From NCBI GenBank assembly GCA_964427535.1, contig CAYRVF010000007.1:3672-67671 (forward strand): a stretch of DNA of 64,000 nt. The letters run 5' to 3'. The notes under the pieces were generated by a model, which was not told where the DNA came from, searched no databases, and saw only the letters and a program-made list of their open reading frames with translations. The DNA is from CAYRVF01 sp964427535. GTDB taxonomy: Bacteria > Chloroflexota > Ktedonobacteria > Ktedonobacterales > JADMIN01. Positions 51,075 through 59,905 of the stretch are shown here, piece by piece. Numbering within the stretch: the first letter of the stretch is position 1; each line of letters starts with the position of its first letter. A program made the translations under genes and the position numbers.

Positions 51075-51392
51075 CTATGATGGACGCCAATCTATCTCGG
51101 TCACCCGACCGTCGGGAATCGTCACGCGCGAGGGGCGGGCCGGATCAGGCCCCCAGATGGTGTAGTCGCCGGCCGGAAGCGGAAGATACACGGCAGCATA
51201 CAGTGTCCGCCCGTTCATTCGGCGTTCGGCGACATCGGTATGTACTCTGCGAGCATCGTCGTGCCGTGGGCTGACCTCGATCTCCGTGCCGCGCCGCTCG
51301 GCTCCGGTATAGATCACGAGGCCGCCCGTCCCCGCCCCGATGTCCAGCACAACGGGCATCGTGTGAACGCGCTCGGCGTGTATCTCGGCCAT
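51075..51392 (-). CDS. small conserved protein of unknown function
   Basis: 105 aa, predicted all-beta: VVLDIGAGTGGLVIYTGAERRGTEIEVSP, RRMNGRTLYAAVYLPLPAGDYTIWG, RVTIPDGRVTEIDWR. I recall this as a widespread small family often labelled phospholipase without evidence. ATG 51392 has GAGGGGG upstream. It is 41 bases downstream of the DUF4331 stop codon on the same strand, so it is probably the last gene of that operon. Confidence 0.7.
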   Translation of the reverse strand: MAEIHAERVHTMPVVLDIGAGTGGLVIYTGAERRGTEIEVSPRHDDARRVHTDVAERRMNGRTLYAAVYLPLPAGDYTIWGPDPARPSRVTIPDGRVTEIDWRPS

Positions 51393-51433
51393 CGCGCAAC
51401 CCCCTCTCATCAGACCGTGGGCGTGTGTGGTGC

Positions 51434-52807
51434 TTAGTGGATACGGCTGAAGCCCTCGTTGGGCACGCCCGCGTAGGGGAAACTCGACAGGAAGGGCACG
51501 TTGTTGCTTGCGGGCGTGAGGCCGTCCGTGATCTTGGACGCCGCCGCGTCCGGTGTGAAGGACTTATTGACCAGCGGATAGGTGGCGCCCGCGATCGCGC
51601 GCAGCTCGATCGTCACCACGTCGTCCTCGACGCGGCGGCCATTCGGATAGCCCGCAAGATCGCCTCCCAGAATCCCCAGGATGTTGCCCTTGCCCGCGGC
51701 TGCCGTCGGCTGGATGGCCATGTTTAGCCGCAGCAGGTCGGCTGGCGTCGAGCCTGTGAAGTTCTGGAAGCCAGGAATGATACCCGCTGGCAGGCCCGTG
51801 AGCAAGATCGCCACCAGATCCGCGCGCACGGCGGTGAGCCCGGCAAGGTGAGGGAAGACGCCCGGATACAGCACGGGCAGGAGCCGCGCGAGCTCTGGAT
51901 GCTGCACGAACTGGAGGAATCCGCCGTCGGCCTTCGGGTCCAGCCCGTTCCAGAGATCTTTCTTCCCCAGCGGCACGATGACCTCATTGAACAGCGGATT
52001 GCCGAGCCGCGAGACCTGCACCCACGGCCCGCTGTTCATATTTGCCCCAGGTGCGCGCACGGTCCCTTTCTGGCGGCTGGCCGACGCGTACACGCCGATG
52101 ACCGAGCGTGCGTCGGTCACACTGCTCGGCATCGAGCCGTCGCGCGTCAGCTGGTTCTTGGGCACCTGAATCGCGATCGTATGAACATTGAACCCCTTGA
52201 GCGTATTGACTCCCGGCGCGGCGGGCAGGGGAACGATGTGCAGGTTCTGGAACGGCCGCAGGTCGCCGAGGTCGAAGATCGCGCCGAGGTCCACGTAGAA
52301 GGGATCGTCGCGTTGCCCCGCGAAGACCATCTCGCCGCTCGCGAGATGGTGGACAGCGGCCCCTGCGAGCGACGCGTAGTTTGGCGTGGAGGCTGGGCCG
52401 ATGCGACAGGGTGGGCATGCAAGCCCGCTCCCGAGCACGGTCGACGCCCCGTTTCTGAGCACTTTGGTGACGCTATAGAACTGGGGCACACTCCAGTTCG
52501 GGCTGCCCAGCGACGTGATGGGGCCGGTGTTGTAGAGGAACGTGTTGGGATTACGAAGCTGTGTCTGAAACCGGAACTGATACGTGATCTCGTCGATGGC
52601 GTCCCCGTCGTTGTCGATGTGAATCTCATAGAGAACATCATCGCCGAACTCGAAAAAGTTCGGCCCTCCGGCTGGCTCCTCCACTGGCAGGTAGTTGGCG
52701 ATCAGCGTGACCGTGTCGGGACGGTCGGGACTGACAAACGCGTACACGTCGGTATTATCGGCGACAGGGTCCTTCGAGATCTCAGGCGCTTCACGATGGG
52801 ATGACAT
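51434..52807 (-). CDS. DUF4331 domain-containing protein
   Basis: 457 aa. MSSHREAPEISKDPVADNTDVYAFVSPDRPDTVTLIANYLP is the unmistakable DUF4331 start, followed by DVLYEIHIDNDGDAIDEITYQFRF. No signal peptide is visible. The biochemical role of DUF4331 is not known. It is 57 bases after a small Tat-signal gene, and a further small gene follows, making a three-gene set. Confidence 0.88.
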   Translation of the reverse strand: MSSHREAPEISKDPVADNTDVYAFVSPDRPDTVTLIANYLPVEEPAGGPNFFEFGDDVLYEIHIDNDGDAIDEITYQFRFQTQLRNPNTFLYNTGPITSLGSPNWSVPQFYSVTKVLRNGASTVLGSGLACPPCRIGPASTPNYASLAGAAVHHLASGEMVFAGQRDDPFYVDLGAIFDLGDLRPFQNLHIVPLPAAPGVNTLKGFNVHTIAIQVPKNQLTRDGSMPSSVTDARSVIGVYASASRQKGTVRAPGANMNSGPWVQVSRLGNPLFNEVIVPLGKKDLWNGLDPKADGGFLQFVQHPELARLLPVLYPGVFPHLAGLTAVRADLVAILLTGLPAGIIPGFQNFTGSTPADLLRLNMAIQPTAAAGKGNILGILGGDLAGYPNGRRVEDDVVTIELRAIAGATYPLVNKSFTPDAAASKITDGLTPASNNVPFLSSFPYAGVPNEGFSRIH

Positions 52808-52864
52808 GCCCTCACCTCCATCCGCCGAGCCACACTGGCTCACGGAAGCAACCGAACGCTTATC

Positions 52865-53134
52865 TCACATCATGCCCCTCAAGAGGCGCGCGACGAGCGC
52901 GGGGTCGCGGCGAGTCACCTCGCGTGTCCCCATCATGAACGTGACTTCTCCCGACGCGGCGTCGCGCACGTAGACCATCATTGGCTCGGATGCGCCCAGG
53001 GCGATTTCGTGCGTCGCCGCCCCCTGTGATAGGCCACGCGCGGCCTCGACACTGAGGGGGGCGCCCAGCACGCCGAGGGTCGCTGCCCCAACGGAGGTGC
53101 TTGCCAGAAACGTGCGCCGTGTCACCTTTGCCAT
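52865..53134 (-). CDS. small twin-arginine secreted protein
   Basis: 89 aa. The Tat signal is RRTFLASTSVGAATLGVLG after VT, with an A-x-A-like cleavage near residues 30-33. The mature part of about 57 residues includes MMVYVRDAASGEVTFMMGTREVTRRDPALVARLLRGM, which I recall in other small proteins next to DUF4331 genes. First gene of the set; GGGAGGGAAG precedes ATG 53134. Confidence 0.78.
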   Translation of the reverse strand: MAKVTRRTFLASTSVGAATLGVLGAPLSVEAARGLSQGAATHEIALGASEPMMVYVRDAASGEVTFMMGTREVTRRDPALVARLLRGMM

Positions 53135-53317
53135 GCTCTTCCCTCCCTTGCGACTTCAATCAGACGACACTGTCAATTCGCGAATCTGGGAAGAATACAC
53201 AACGCTCGGGGCAGTGGATGGCAGTGCGTCATCGACGGTTAGGGGACCGCGACGGGGCGCACGCAGACGCAGGGAGGAGCCGCCAGAGAGCCGCGGACAT
53301 GGACTGGATGTGGAGGA

Positions 53318-54661
53318 TCAGAGCACCATATGCTCGCGGGCGGAGGCGCGGAAGTCGCGGCTAGGATCGAACGGAGTGATGTCGAGCATGTGTGCCTCGA
53401 ACGGCGTAGGGAGCCGTACGGAGCCTCCAGCCGCCTCGCCGGTGAGCAGCGCCTCGACGATGCGCGCCGTGAGGGGCGCGTGCATCAGCCCGTGGCCCGA
53501 GAAGCCAGCGGTATGCACCAGATTCTCCAGGTAGGCGTCGTAGCCGATCAGCGGGTTAGCGTCGGGCGTGACCCCGTAGTAGCCGCTCGTTGTCGCGAGG
53601 ATGCCGCAGACCTCCGCCAGGCGTGGGGCGAAGTCCGCCATCTGCGCGAGTGCCATGTAGCCGTAGTTCTCGATACCCGCGGCGGAGTCGAACCCGGGGC
53701 CGATGCGGTCCTGGTCGTCGTCGGTGAAGTCGGGCTCGGGCTCCGTCTCGTGCGCCCAGGCAAGCACCATCTGCGGTCCGCTCGGACGAGAATGTGCGCC
53801 TCGCCCCGGACCCAGGCCGTAGATCGTCATCGGCAGACGCGCCCATGTCTCCTCGTCCATCACCCGCTCGCCCGGTCGCAGGTGATAGAGGTAGCGCTTC
53901 AGCGGAGCGATGGGCAGCGGCATCCCGCCGATGCGCTGGCTCACACGGGCGGCCCAGGCATTCGTCGCGTTGACAACCCAGTCAGCTTCGAGTGGTCCAG
54001 CGCTCGTCTCCAGCCGGACGATACGGCTATCCCGGACGGTCGCGCCCAGCACTTCGGTCCGTGTGCACACCTGGACGCCCATCTCGCGCGCCCGACGGTA
54101 GCCCTCCGTTAGCAGCACATGTGGCTCCAGGAAGCCGTCCGTCGCGCAGTAGGTCGCGCCGATGAGCCGCGAAGCATCGAGGTGGGGCCAGCGGCGTTCC
54201 ACCTCCGCCGGAGCCAGCACCTCCACTGGCAGCCCGATGCGCCGCTGCATTGCGGCGTCGCGCTGCGCCCGCTCCCAGACTGAGGCGGCTCCGGCGCGCA
54301 TGGCCGGCTGACCAGCGGGAGCCGCCTGCGCGGGGTCTTCATAGAGGAAGAGGTAGCCGTTCTGCCGGATGACCGGCTGCCGCTGCTCGGTGGGCGTCTG
54401 GAGCCAGTCGTGCAGGTGTGCGTAGACCCACTCGGCGTACATCATGCCGCGCACGGTGGATTCGACGCCGAACTGTGCTCGGATGCCCGCGTTGGAGCGC
54501 GACGATGAGCCGTTGCCGAGCGCCGCCTTCTCGACGACAGTGACGGCGAAGCCACGCTCGGCCAGCCGCACCGCCGTGAGCGCGCTCGTCGCCCCACCGC
54601 CGATCAAGACGACGTGCCCGGCGAGCGCGCTGCCGCGATGGAGTGGAGATGCCCTGTCCAC
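53318..54661 (-). CDS. FAD-dependent oxidoreductase, D-amino-acid/sarcosine oxidase family
   Basis: 447 aa. The Rossmann FAD motif is VVLIGGGATSALTAVRLAERG near the N-terminus, then GNGSSSRSNAGIRAQF, DWVVNATNAWA and the C-terminal TSGYYGVTPDANPLIG and GFSGHGLMHAPLTARIV. GTG 54661 is chosen because AGGAGG lies 5 bases upstream; the long open frame further upstream is antisense to the dienelactone hydrolase gene. Oxidises a secondary or D-amine; substrate unknown. Confidence 0.88.
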   Translation of the reverse strand: MDRASPLHRGSALAGHVVLIGGGATSALTAVRLAERGFAVTVVEKAALGNGSSSRSNAGIRAQFGVESTVRGMMYAEWVYAHLHDWLQTPTEQRQPVIRQNGYLFLYEDPAQAAPAGQPAMRAGAASVWERAQRDAAMQRRIGLPVEVLAPAEVERRWPHLDASRLIGATYCATDGFLEPHVLLTEGYRRAREMGVQVCTRTEVLGATVRDSRIVRLETSAGPLEADWVVNATNAWAARVSQRIGGMPLPIAPLKRYLYHLRPGERVMDEETWARLPMTIYGLGPGRGAHSRPSGPQMVLAWAHETEPEPDFTDDDQDRIGPGFDSAAGIENYGYMALAQMADFAPRLAEVCGILATTSGYYGVTPDANPLIGYDAYLENLVHTAGFSGHGLMHAPLTARIVEALLTGEAAGGSVRLPTPFEAHMLDITPFDPSRDFRASAREHMVL

Positions 54662-54704
54662 GTCCGCCTCCTCACTCACGACGACGCCGGACCGTCCTGT
54701 CGCG

Positions 54705-54710
54705 AGTATA
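54705..54710 (-). promoter_or_regulatory. -10 box for the flavoprotein gene
   Basis: TATACT on the minus strand, 44 bases before the GTG start. No convincing -35 hexamer. Confidence 0.3.
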
Positions 54711-54850
54711 GCATCTCGCACTGGCGCGCCCCTTGCGGCAGAGAGGTATTCTACTCCTACCAGAATGGCGGACGGTTGGTGGTCGCGTTCTAGAGAGCAC
54801 AGCCGAGAGCGACAGGCGCAGGCATCCAGGACGAAAGGGAGCGACGGCGT

Positions 54851-55573
54851 ATGACAGAGCGGCAACTGGAGACGAAGAACGGCGTCGAAGCAGGAACGGT
54901 CAGCTTCACCGCGCGGCACACGGCGGACGGCTATCTCGCGCGCCCGACGAACCACGAGACGCCGTTTCCGGGCGTCATTCTGATTCAGGAGTGGTGGGGC
55001 ATCGAGCCGCACATCCAGGAGTTGACCGAACGGCTGGCGCGCGAGGGCTTCGTCGTGCTCGCGCCGGATCTCTTTCATGGCGTCGTCGTGCAGGAGCCGG
55101 ATGATGCCGAGAAGGCGGCGATGGCGCTGAACATCGGCCAGGCGCTCGACGAAATCAGCGCCGCGATCGATTATCTGCAGGCGCGCGACGACGTGCAGCC
55201 CAAGCGCGTCGGCGTCGTCGGCTTCTGCATGGGCGGCACGCTCGCCTGGAACGTCGCCGAGCGCGAGAACGGCGACATCGGGGCCGTCGCGCCCTTCTAC
55301 GCCTTCGGTTATGAGCCCACGGCGGAGGACATCCAACGCGTGACGGCTCCGGCGCTGGTCATCTGGGGCGGCGCCGACGACAGCATCCCGCCGGAGCAGC
55401 GCGAGCACATCGTGACTCTCCTCGAACAGCGCGGCCTCCCCCACAAAGCCATCGTCTACGAGGGCGCGGGCCACGCCTTCCTCAACGACACCCACGACGA
55501 CCACAATCCCGAGGCCGCCTCGCAGGCGTGGGAGGAATTGCTCGCGTTCTTCCAGGCGTATCTGCCAGGGTAG
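54851..55573 (+). CDS. dienelactone hydrolase family protein
   Basis: 240 aa, usual length. The catalytic cysteine is Cys126 in VVGFCMGGTLAW, the aspartate is in WGGADDSIPP and the histidine in GAGHAFLND. GVILIQEWWGIEPHI holds the conserved Glu that activates the cysteine. Cytosolic hydrolase of lactones or esters. It stands alone, with a weak link to aromatic breakdown. Confidence 0.9.
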   Translation: MTERQLETKNGVEAGTVSFTARHTADGYLARPTNHETPFPGVILIQEWWGIEPHIQELTERLAREGFVVLAPDLFHGVVVQEPDDAEKAAMALNIGQALDEISAAIDYLQARDDVQPKRVGVVGFCMGGTLAWNVAERENGDIGAVAPFYAFGYEPTAEDIQRVTAPALVIWGGADDSIPPEQREHIVTLLEQRGLPHKAIVYEGAGHAFLNDTHDDHNPEAASQAWEELLAFFQAYLPG

Positions 55574-55748
55574 CGGCGACCAAGCTCGAATACACATTTC
55601 GACTCACGCCGGGGCGTGTCGTCGCCTCGCGGCATGCCCGGCGGCCGATGGTCGTGTGTCTCCGCGCCTGCACGCTGAGGGGCTCGTTGCGCGTGCGCTG
55701 CCGTACGGTGTTTGAGGCTGACCGAGCCGGGGCAGAGCCTACCTCCTG

Positions 55749-55973
55749 CTACGAAGGGGCAGCGACTTGGGGTGTGCGGAAGAGTGTGTCTTTGCCTGGA
55801 GGGCACAACAAACTGAGGTCGCCGGGAAGGATGCCGCGAGCACACCAGGGGCAGCGCGTAACCGGCGGGCTATCCTTGCCGAGCGTAGCGTCGTACATGT
55901 GGAGCGTGATGTCTGTGCCTGTCCAATGGGCGCGGACGAGGATGGGACAGCCGCAGGTACAATACAGTCGCAC
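55749..55973 (-). CDS. small zinc-ribbon protein
   Basis: 74 aa from GTG 55973, with GGAGA upstream. VRLYCTCGCPILVRAHWTG and VTRCPWCARGILPGD give a C-x-C-G-C ... C-x2-C four-cysteine pattern of a zinc ribbon or rubredoxin-like knuckle, with HMYDATLGKD between. The frame extends further upstream, but those residues look random. Probably a real but uncharacterised small protein. Confidence 0.6.
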   Translation of the reverse strand: MRLYCTCGCPILVRAHWTGTDITLHMYDATLGKDSPPVTRCPWCARGILPGDLSLLCPPGKDTLFRTPQVAAPS

Positions 55974-56326
55974 CGGCCCGTCTCCAGACTTGTCGCTCCA
56001 CTGGTCACTCGCTGCGCACTTGGGACTCGCATCACGTGTGCCAACCTGAGCCGGCGCACATACGGCTGGTGTGCCGCTGTCGTTCGTGGTCAGCTGCAGC
56101 CACCAGGCGCTCGCGATACTGCGCGTACAGACGGCGCGCACGTTGTCAACCGAGCTTTCGTGCTTCTTCTCGTCGCAATGGGTAAGGGGACGAGGGATAC
56201 GACCCCCGCGATTGGGTAGAAATCTGCGCTCCCGGTGTGCCTCTTGCTGGGCGATACTGGTGCTGGTGTGGGATGCGCGGCACCAGTTCGAAGCGCCGCG
56301 CCCGAGGAGCTGAGGAGACGTCCGCC
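55974..56326. other. 353-base intergenic region
   Basis: Between the divergent zinc-ribbon and Eis-like genes. No further gene, repeat or clear promoter box found. Confidence 0.45.
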
Positions 56327-57556
56327 ATGACGCTTGAGATTCGCGCGATCGCGCCTGATGAATATGAAGCCTTTATTCGCAGCGTTCACAACGGGTTTGG
56401 CGACCATGCCACCCCGGCGTCGATCGAACGCTGGCGGCCGACGTTCAACTACGAGCGCAGTCTCGCCGCGTTCGACGACGGGCGCATCGTCGCCACGGCG
56501 GATGTGCTGCCCTTCGAGCTGACCGTGCCAGGTGGGAATGTTGTGCCCGCTGGCGGCGTCACCTCCGTCACGGTTTTGCCCACGCACCACCGGCGCGGCA
56601 TCCTGACTGAAATGATGCACCGCATGCTGCTCGACTCGCGTGACCGTGGCGAGTCGGCGGCGATCCTCAATGCGTCAGAGAGCCTGATCTATGGCCGTTT
56701 TGGCTACGGCATCGCCACCAGCATGATCGATGTCACGATTGAGCGTACTCATGCCCAGCTTCTGCGCCCGCCAGCAGTCGATGGCCGCATCCGGCTGATC
56801 GAGCGGCATGAGGCGCTGGAACTGCTGCCCCCGCTCTACGAGCGCGTCCGCCGCTTGCGGCCAGGCATGCTCTCGCGCGATGCTGGCTGGTGGCAGGCGT
56901 ACGTCGGCAGTCCCGAGGCGATCCCTATGCGCGACGGGGCGCCGTTTTACGTCGTGTATGAGTCTCCCAATGGCTCGGTCGAGGGCATCGCGATCTACGC
57001 TCTCGCCGCGCAGTGGAGTGAGGGCCTGCACACCGGCACGCTCACCGTGCGTGAGCTGGTCGCGCCCTCGCCGGAGGCCACAGCCGCGCTGTGGCAGTAC
57101 CTGCTCGGCGTCGATCTCATCGCCACCGTCCGCGCGGTAGGCCGTCCGGTGGATGAGCCGTTGCGCTGGATGCTCGCCGATTCGCGCCGCCTGCGGGTGT
57201 CGCGCTACGTCGACGAGCTGTGGGTGCGTCCGCTCGATATCCCGGCCTTGCTCACCGCCCGCCAGTATCTGGCGCCGGGTCAGGTGGTGCTCGACATCAC
57301 CGATGCTGGCTTCCCCGAGAATAGCGGTAGCTACGCACTGGAGGCAGGTCCTGACGGTGCGCGCTGCCAGCGGACCTCCGCCCAGCCGGACGTCTCGCTC
57401 GATGTCGCGGCACTCGGTGCGCTCTACCTGGGCGGCGTGCGCACCTCTACCCTCGCCCAGGCCAGACGGATTCACGAGCTGCGGCCCGGAGCGCTGCGTC
57501 GGGTCGATGCGCTCTTCGCCTCCGACGTTACGCCCTGGTGCGGCACCTCCTTCTAA
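56327..57556 (+). CDS. Eis-like GNAT acetyltransferase
   Basis: 409 aa, usual Eis length. Domain 1 is GNAT: VTSVTVLPTHHRRGILTEMMHRML carries the acetyl-CoA motif R-R-G-I-L, then IYGRFGYGIAT. A second GNAT-like domain and the sterol-carrier-like C-terminal domain follow; the free C-terminus ends in CGTSF, whose carboxylate is catalytic in Mycobacterium Eis. Multi-site acetylation of aminoglycosides or peptides is possible. GAGGAG precedes ATG 56327. Confidence 0.87.
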   Translation: MTLEIRAIAPDEYEAFIRSVHNGFGDHATPASIERWRPTFNYERSLAAFDDGRIVATADVLPFELTVPGGNVVPAGGVTSVTVLPTHHRRGILTEMMHRMLLDSRDRGESAAILNASESLIYGRFGYGIATSMIDVTIERTHAQLLRPPAVDGRIRLIERHEALELLPPLYERVRRLRPGMLSRDAGWWQAYVGSPEAIPMRDGAPFYVVYESPNGSVEGIAIYALAAQWSEGLHTGTLTVRELVAPSPEATAALWQYLLGVDLIATVRAVGRPVDEPLRWMLADSRRLRVSRYVDELWVRPLDIPALLTARQYLAPGQVVLDITDAGFPENSGSYALEAGPDGARCQRTSAQPDVSLDVAALGALYLGGVRTSTLAQARRIHELRPGALRRVDALFASDVTPWCGTSF

Positions 57557-57605
57557 CCTGCTCTCTTTCCACCCCATGTCTCCCTCGCCTGTGCTCTCGC
57601 CTCAG

Positions 57606-57642
57606 CGCCCCTCCCCCCCAACGGGAGGGGCAGGGGGAGAGA
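57606..57642 (+). repeat. dispersed C-rich repeat, copy 12
   Basis: GCCCCTCCCCCCCAACGGGAGGGG followed by CAGGGGGAGAG, 50 bases after the Eis-like stop; probably acts as its terminator. Confidence 0.65.
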
Positions 57643-57829
57643 TTCTGCGCTCACTTGTTATCCTCCTCGATTTTGCCGTATATCTGTGACGTGCGCAGAA
57701 TAGTCGAGCAGCCCTGTCTGCCGGGCGCTGAATGCCTGGCGCGAGGGCTTCGGCGTCGTCGCGCGGAAAGGCCAGGTCGTCATGATCGGCTTCCATCGGG
57801 CTCCGCATATGCATGAGGGAAGGATCTCC

Positions 57830-59419
57830 GTGGCAGTAGGGCAAGAACAGGAGCGCCCGGTGGGAACCGGCACGGGGCGGGCTGGCATGTGGGTGTTGAT
57901 CGCGACGATCCTCGGCTCCAGCATGGCCTTCATTGACGGCACCGTCGTCAACGTGGCGCTGCCGGTGATCCAGACCGACCTGCACGCGACGGTGGTCGAG
58001 GTGCAATGGATCGTCGAGGCCTACTCGCTGTTCCTCGCATCGCTGATTCTCGTCGGTGGCTCGCTCGGCGACCGCTTCGGTCGGCGCCGCGTGTACATGC
58101 TCGGCGTCGTGCTCTTCAGCGTCGCTTCGATGGCCTGCGGTCTCGCGCCGAACGCGACCTTCCTCGTGTTCACGCGCGCCGTTCAGGGCATCGGCGGCGC
58201 GCTGCTGACACCTGGCAGCCTCGCCATCATCACCTCGTACTTCCCGGCACGCGAGCGTGGACGCGCCATCGGCACGTGGTCGGGCTTTACGTCTATCACG
58301 ACGGCGCTCGGCCCAGTGCTGGGCGGCTGGCTGGTGCAGCAGGCGTCGTGGCGCTGGGTCTTCTTCATCAACCCGCCGATCGGCCTCATCGTGCTCGCCA
58401 TCACGTTCATGAAAGTGCCCGAGAGCCGTGACCTCGCGGATACCGGCTCGCTCGACTGGCAGGGCGCGACCTTCGCGACGCTTGGCCTGGGCGCCATCAC
58501 CTTCGGCCTGATCACGGCATCATCCGCTGGGTTGGGCGCGCCGATCGTGTTGGTTGCGCTGGCCCTCGGCGTCGTCGCGCTGGTGGTCTTCATCCTCATC
58601 GAGCGGCGCAGCCCGAATCCGATGATGCCGCTGAGCATCTTCTCCTCGCGCACCTTCTCGGGCGCTAATCTGCTGACGCTGCTGCTCTACGCGGCGATTG
58701 GCGGCACCACATTCTTCCTGCCGTTCAATCTGATTCAGGTGCAGGGCTACACCCCGACGGCAGCGGGGGCCGCCTTCCTGCCGTTCATTCTGATCTTGTT
58801 CCTGCTCTCGCGCTGGGCAGGTGGACTCGTGACACGTGTTGGCTCGCGATTGCCGCTCATGGTCGGGCCAACCATCGCCGGCATTGGCCTCGCGTTGCTC
58901 GCGCTCCCAGGCATCGGCGGCAGCTACTGGACGACCTTCTTCCCTGGCATAGTCGTGCTGGGGCTTGGCATGGCCATCGCCGTCGCCCCCCTGACGACCA
59001 CCGTAATGGGCGCGGTGCCGAGCGAGCGGGCGGGCGTCGCGTCGGGAGTCAACAATGCCGTGGCGCGCGCCGCGGGCCTGCTCGCGATCGCGGCGCTGAG
59101 CATCGTCCTCGTGATCGTCTTCAGCGCCGCGCTGACCCACAATCTGGATGTGCAGAATATCGCCGCCTCGGTGAAGTCGGCCGTGCTCGCCGAGCGTACG
59201 CAGCTCGCCGCCGCGCAGCCGCCCAGCGGAGTAAGCGCCAGCACACACGCCGCCGTGAAGTCCGCCATCGATCAGGCGTACGTCGCTGGGTTCCGTATGG
59301 TGATGCTCGTCTCGGCGGGCCTCGCGGTTCTCAGCGCTGTCGTCGCCGCGCTGACCATCGAGGGCAAGAAGCCGGTCGTGCCCGCGCCCGAGTCGCCCGC
59401 CTCGACTCCTGCAAGCTAG
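57830..59419 (+). CDS. DHA2-type MFS drug exporter (EmrB/QacA family)
   Basis: 529 aa from GTG 57830, which has GAAGGA upstream; ATG 57782 is the alternative. 14 helices. Motif D1 is SMAFIDGTVVNVALPVIQTDL, motif A is GGSLGDRFGRRRVYMLGV and motif C is SITTALGPVLGGWLV. Proton-driven multidrug export. The last extracellular loop between helices 13 and 14 is long and polar. No adjacent regulator on the same strand; the MarR gene is 0.5 kb downstream. Confidence 0.92.
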   Translation: MAVGQEQERPVGTGTGRAGMWVLIATILGSSMAFIDGTVVNVALPVIQTDLHATVVEVQWIVEAYSLFLASLILVGGSLGDRFGRRRVYMLGVVLFSVASMACGLAPNATFLVFTRAVQGIGGALLTPGSLAIITSYFPARERGRAIGTWSGFTSITTALGPVLGGWLVQQASWRWVFFINPPIGLIVLAITFMKVPESRDLADTGSLDWQGATFATLGLGAITFGLITASSAGLGAPIVLVALALGVVALVVFILIERRSPNPMMPLSIFSSRTFSGANLLTLLLYAAIGGTTFFLPFNLIQVQGYTPTAAGAAFLPFILILFLLSRWAGGLVTRVGSRLPLMVGPTIAGIGLALLALPGIGGSYWTTFFPGIVVLGLGMAIAVAPLTTTVMGAVPSERAGVASGVNNAVARAAGLLAIAALSIVLVIVFSAALTHNLDVQNIAASVKSAVLAERTQLAAAQPPSGVSASTHAAVKSAIDQAYVAGFRMVMLVSAGLAVLSAVVAALTIEGKKPVVPAPESPASTPAS

Positions 59420-59544
59420 CGGCTTGGAGAGTAGCACGTGCCCAGCCTCAACTCGCGGGATGCTGCCCGCGTATGGGTCGCCGCTGTGCTGTATGGCGAT
59501 CACGGTGTAGGGAGAGTTGGCCAATGGCGTTCAGCTCTTCGTCC

Positions 59545-59583
59545 AGCATACCTGCCGATACCCGGAGCATCGCCAGGTATGCT
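59545..59583 (+). promoter_or_regulatory. inverted repeat over the MNT gene start
   Basis: Perfect 10-bp arms AGCATACCTG / CAGGTATGCT with 19 bases between. The ATG of the MNT gene lies in the second arm, so the mRNA stem would hide the start, or the DNA palindrome could be an autoregulatory operator. Confidence 0.55.
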
Positions 59584-59857
59584 AGACGAGCGCGATCGCA
59601 TCATCGCGTTACTTCTTCGATATGGCGTGCGGCACGCCAGCCTGTTTGGCTCATATGCGCGCGGCGAGCAGCGACCCGATAGAGCTATCGATTTGCTCCT
59701 CGACATGCCATCAGGCACCTGCCTGGTTGATCTCTCGCGTCTCGCGCTGGCCCTGGAGGATGAATTGGGCCGGCCCGTCGATCTCGTGACCTTGCGTGCC
59801 GCGCTTCACCCTCTTATTCAAGAGCGCGTCAGGCGTGAGGAGCGGGTGCTCCTGTGA
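59579..59857 (+). CDS. MNT-type nucleotidyltransferase with altered active site, orphan
   Basis: 92 aa, minimal nucleotidyltransferase fold as in MntA antitoxins of HEPN/MNT modules. The family motif G-S-x10-D-x-D reads Gly24-Ser25-x10-Ala36-x-Asp38, so the first metal-binding aspartate is lost. A later acidic residue is kept (Asp68 in GRPVDLVT). No HEPN toxin gene is next to it on either side. ATG 59579 is chosen as the first family residue; the site upstream is weak. Nucleotide transfer is doubtful. Confidence 0.75.
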   Translation: MLDERDRIIALLLRYGVRHASLFGSYARGEQRPDRAIDLLLDMPSGTCLVDLSRLALALEDELGRPVDLVTLRAALHPLIQERVRREERVLL

Positions 59858-59905
59858 GGTCTGAGGACTTCCTCCCCTACTGCCTTTATCCAGGCGACCG
59901 GCTCG

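Noticed and set aside
50824..51165. 113-codon plus-strand frame in the region after aroE
   Set aside because: Gly/Arg-rich, overlaps the conserved small gene on the other strand, no motif.
54662..55597. Upstream extension of the flavoprotein frame (over 300 codons)
   Set aside because: It is antisense to the dienelactone hydrolase gene; the FAD motif begins only after GTG 54661, which has its own ribosome binding site.
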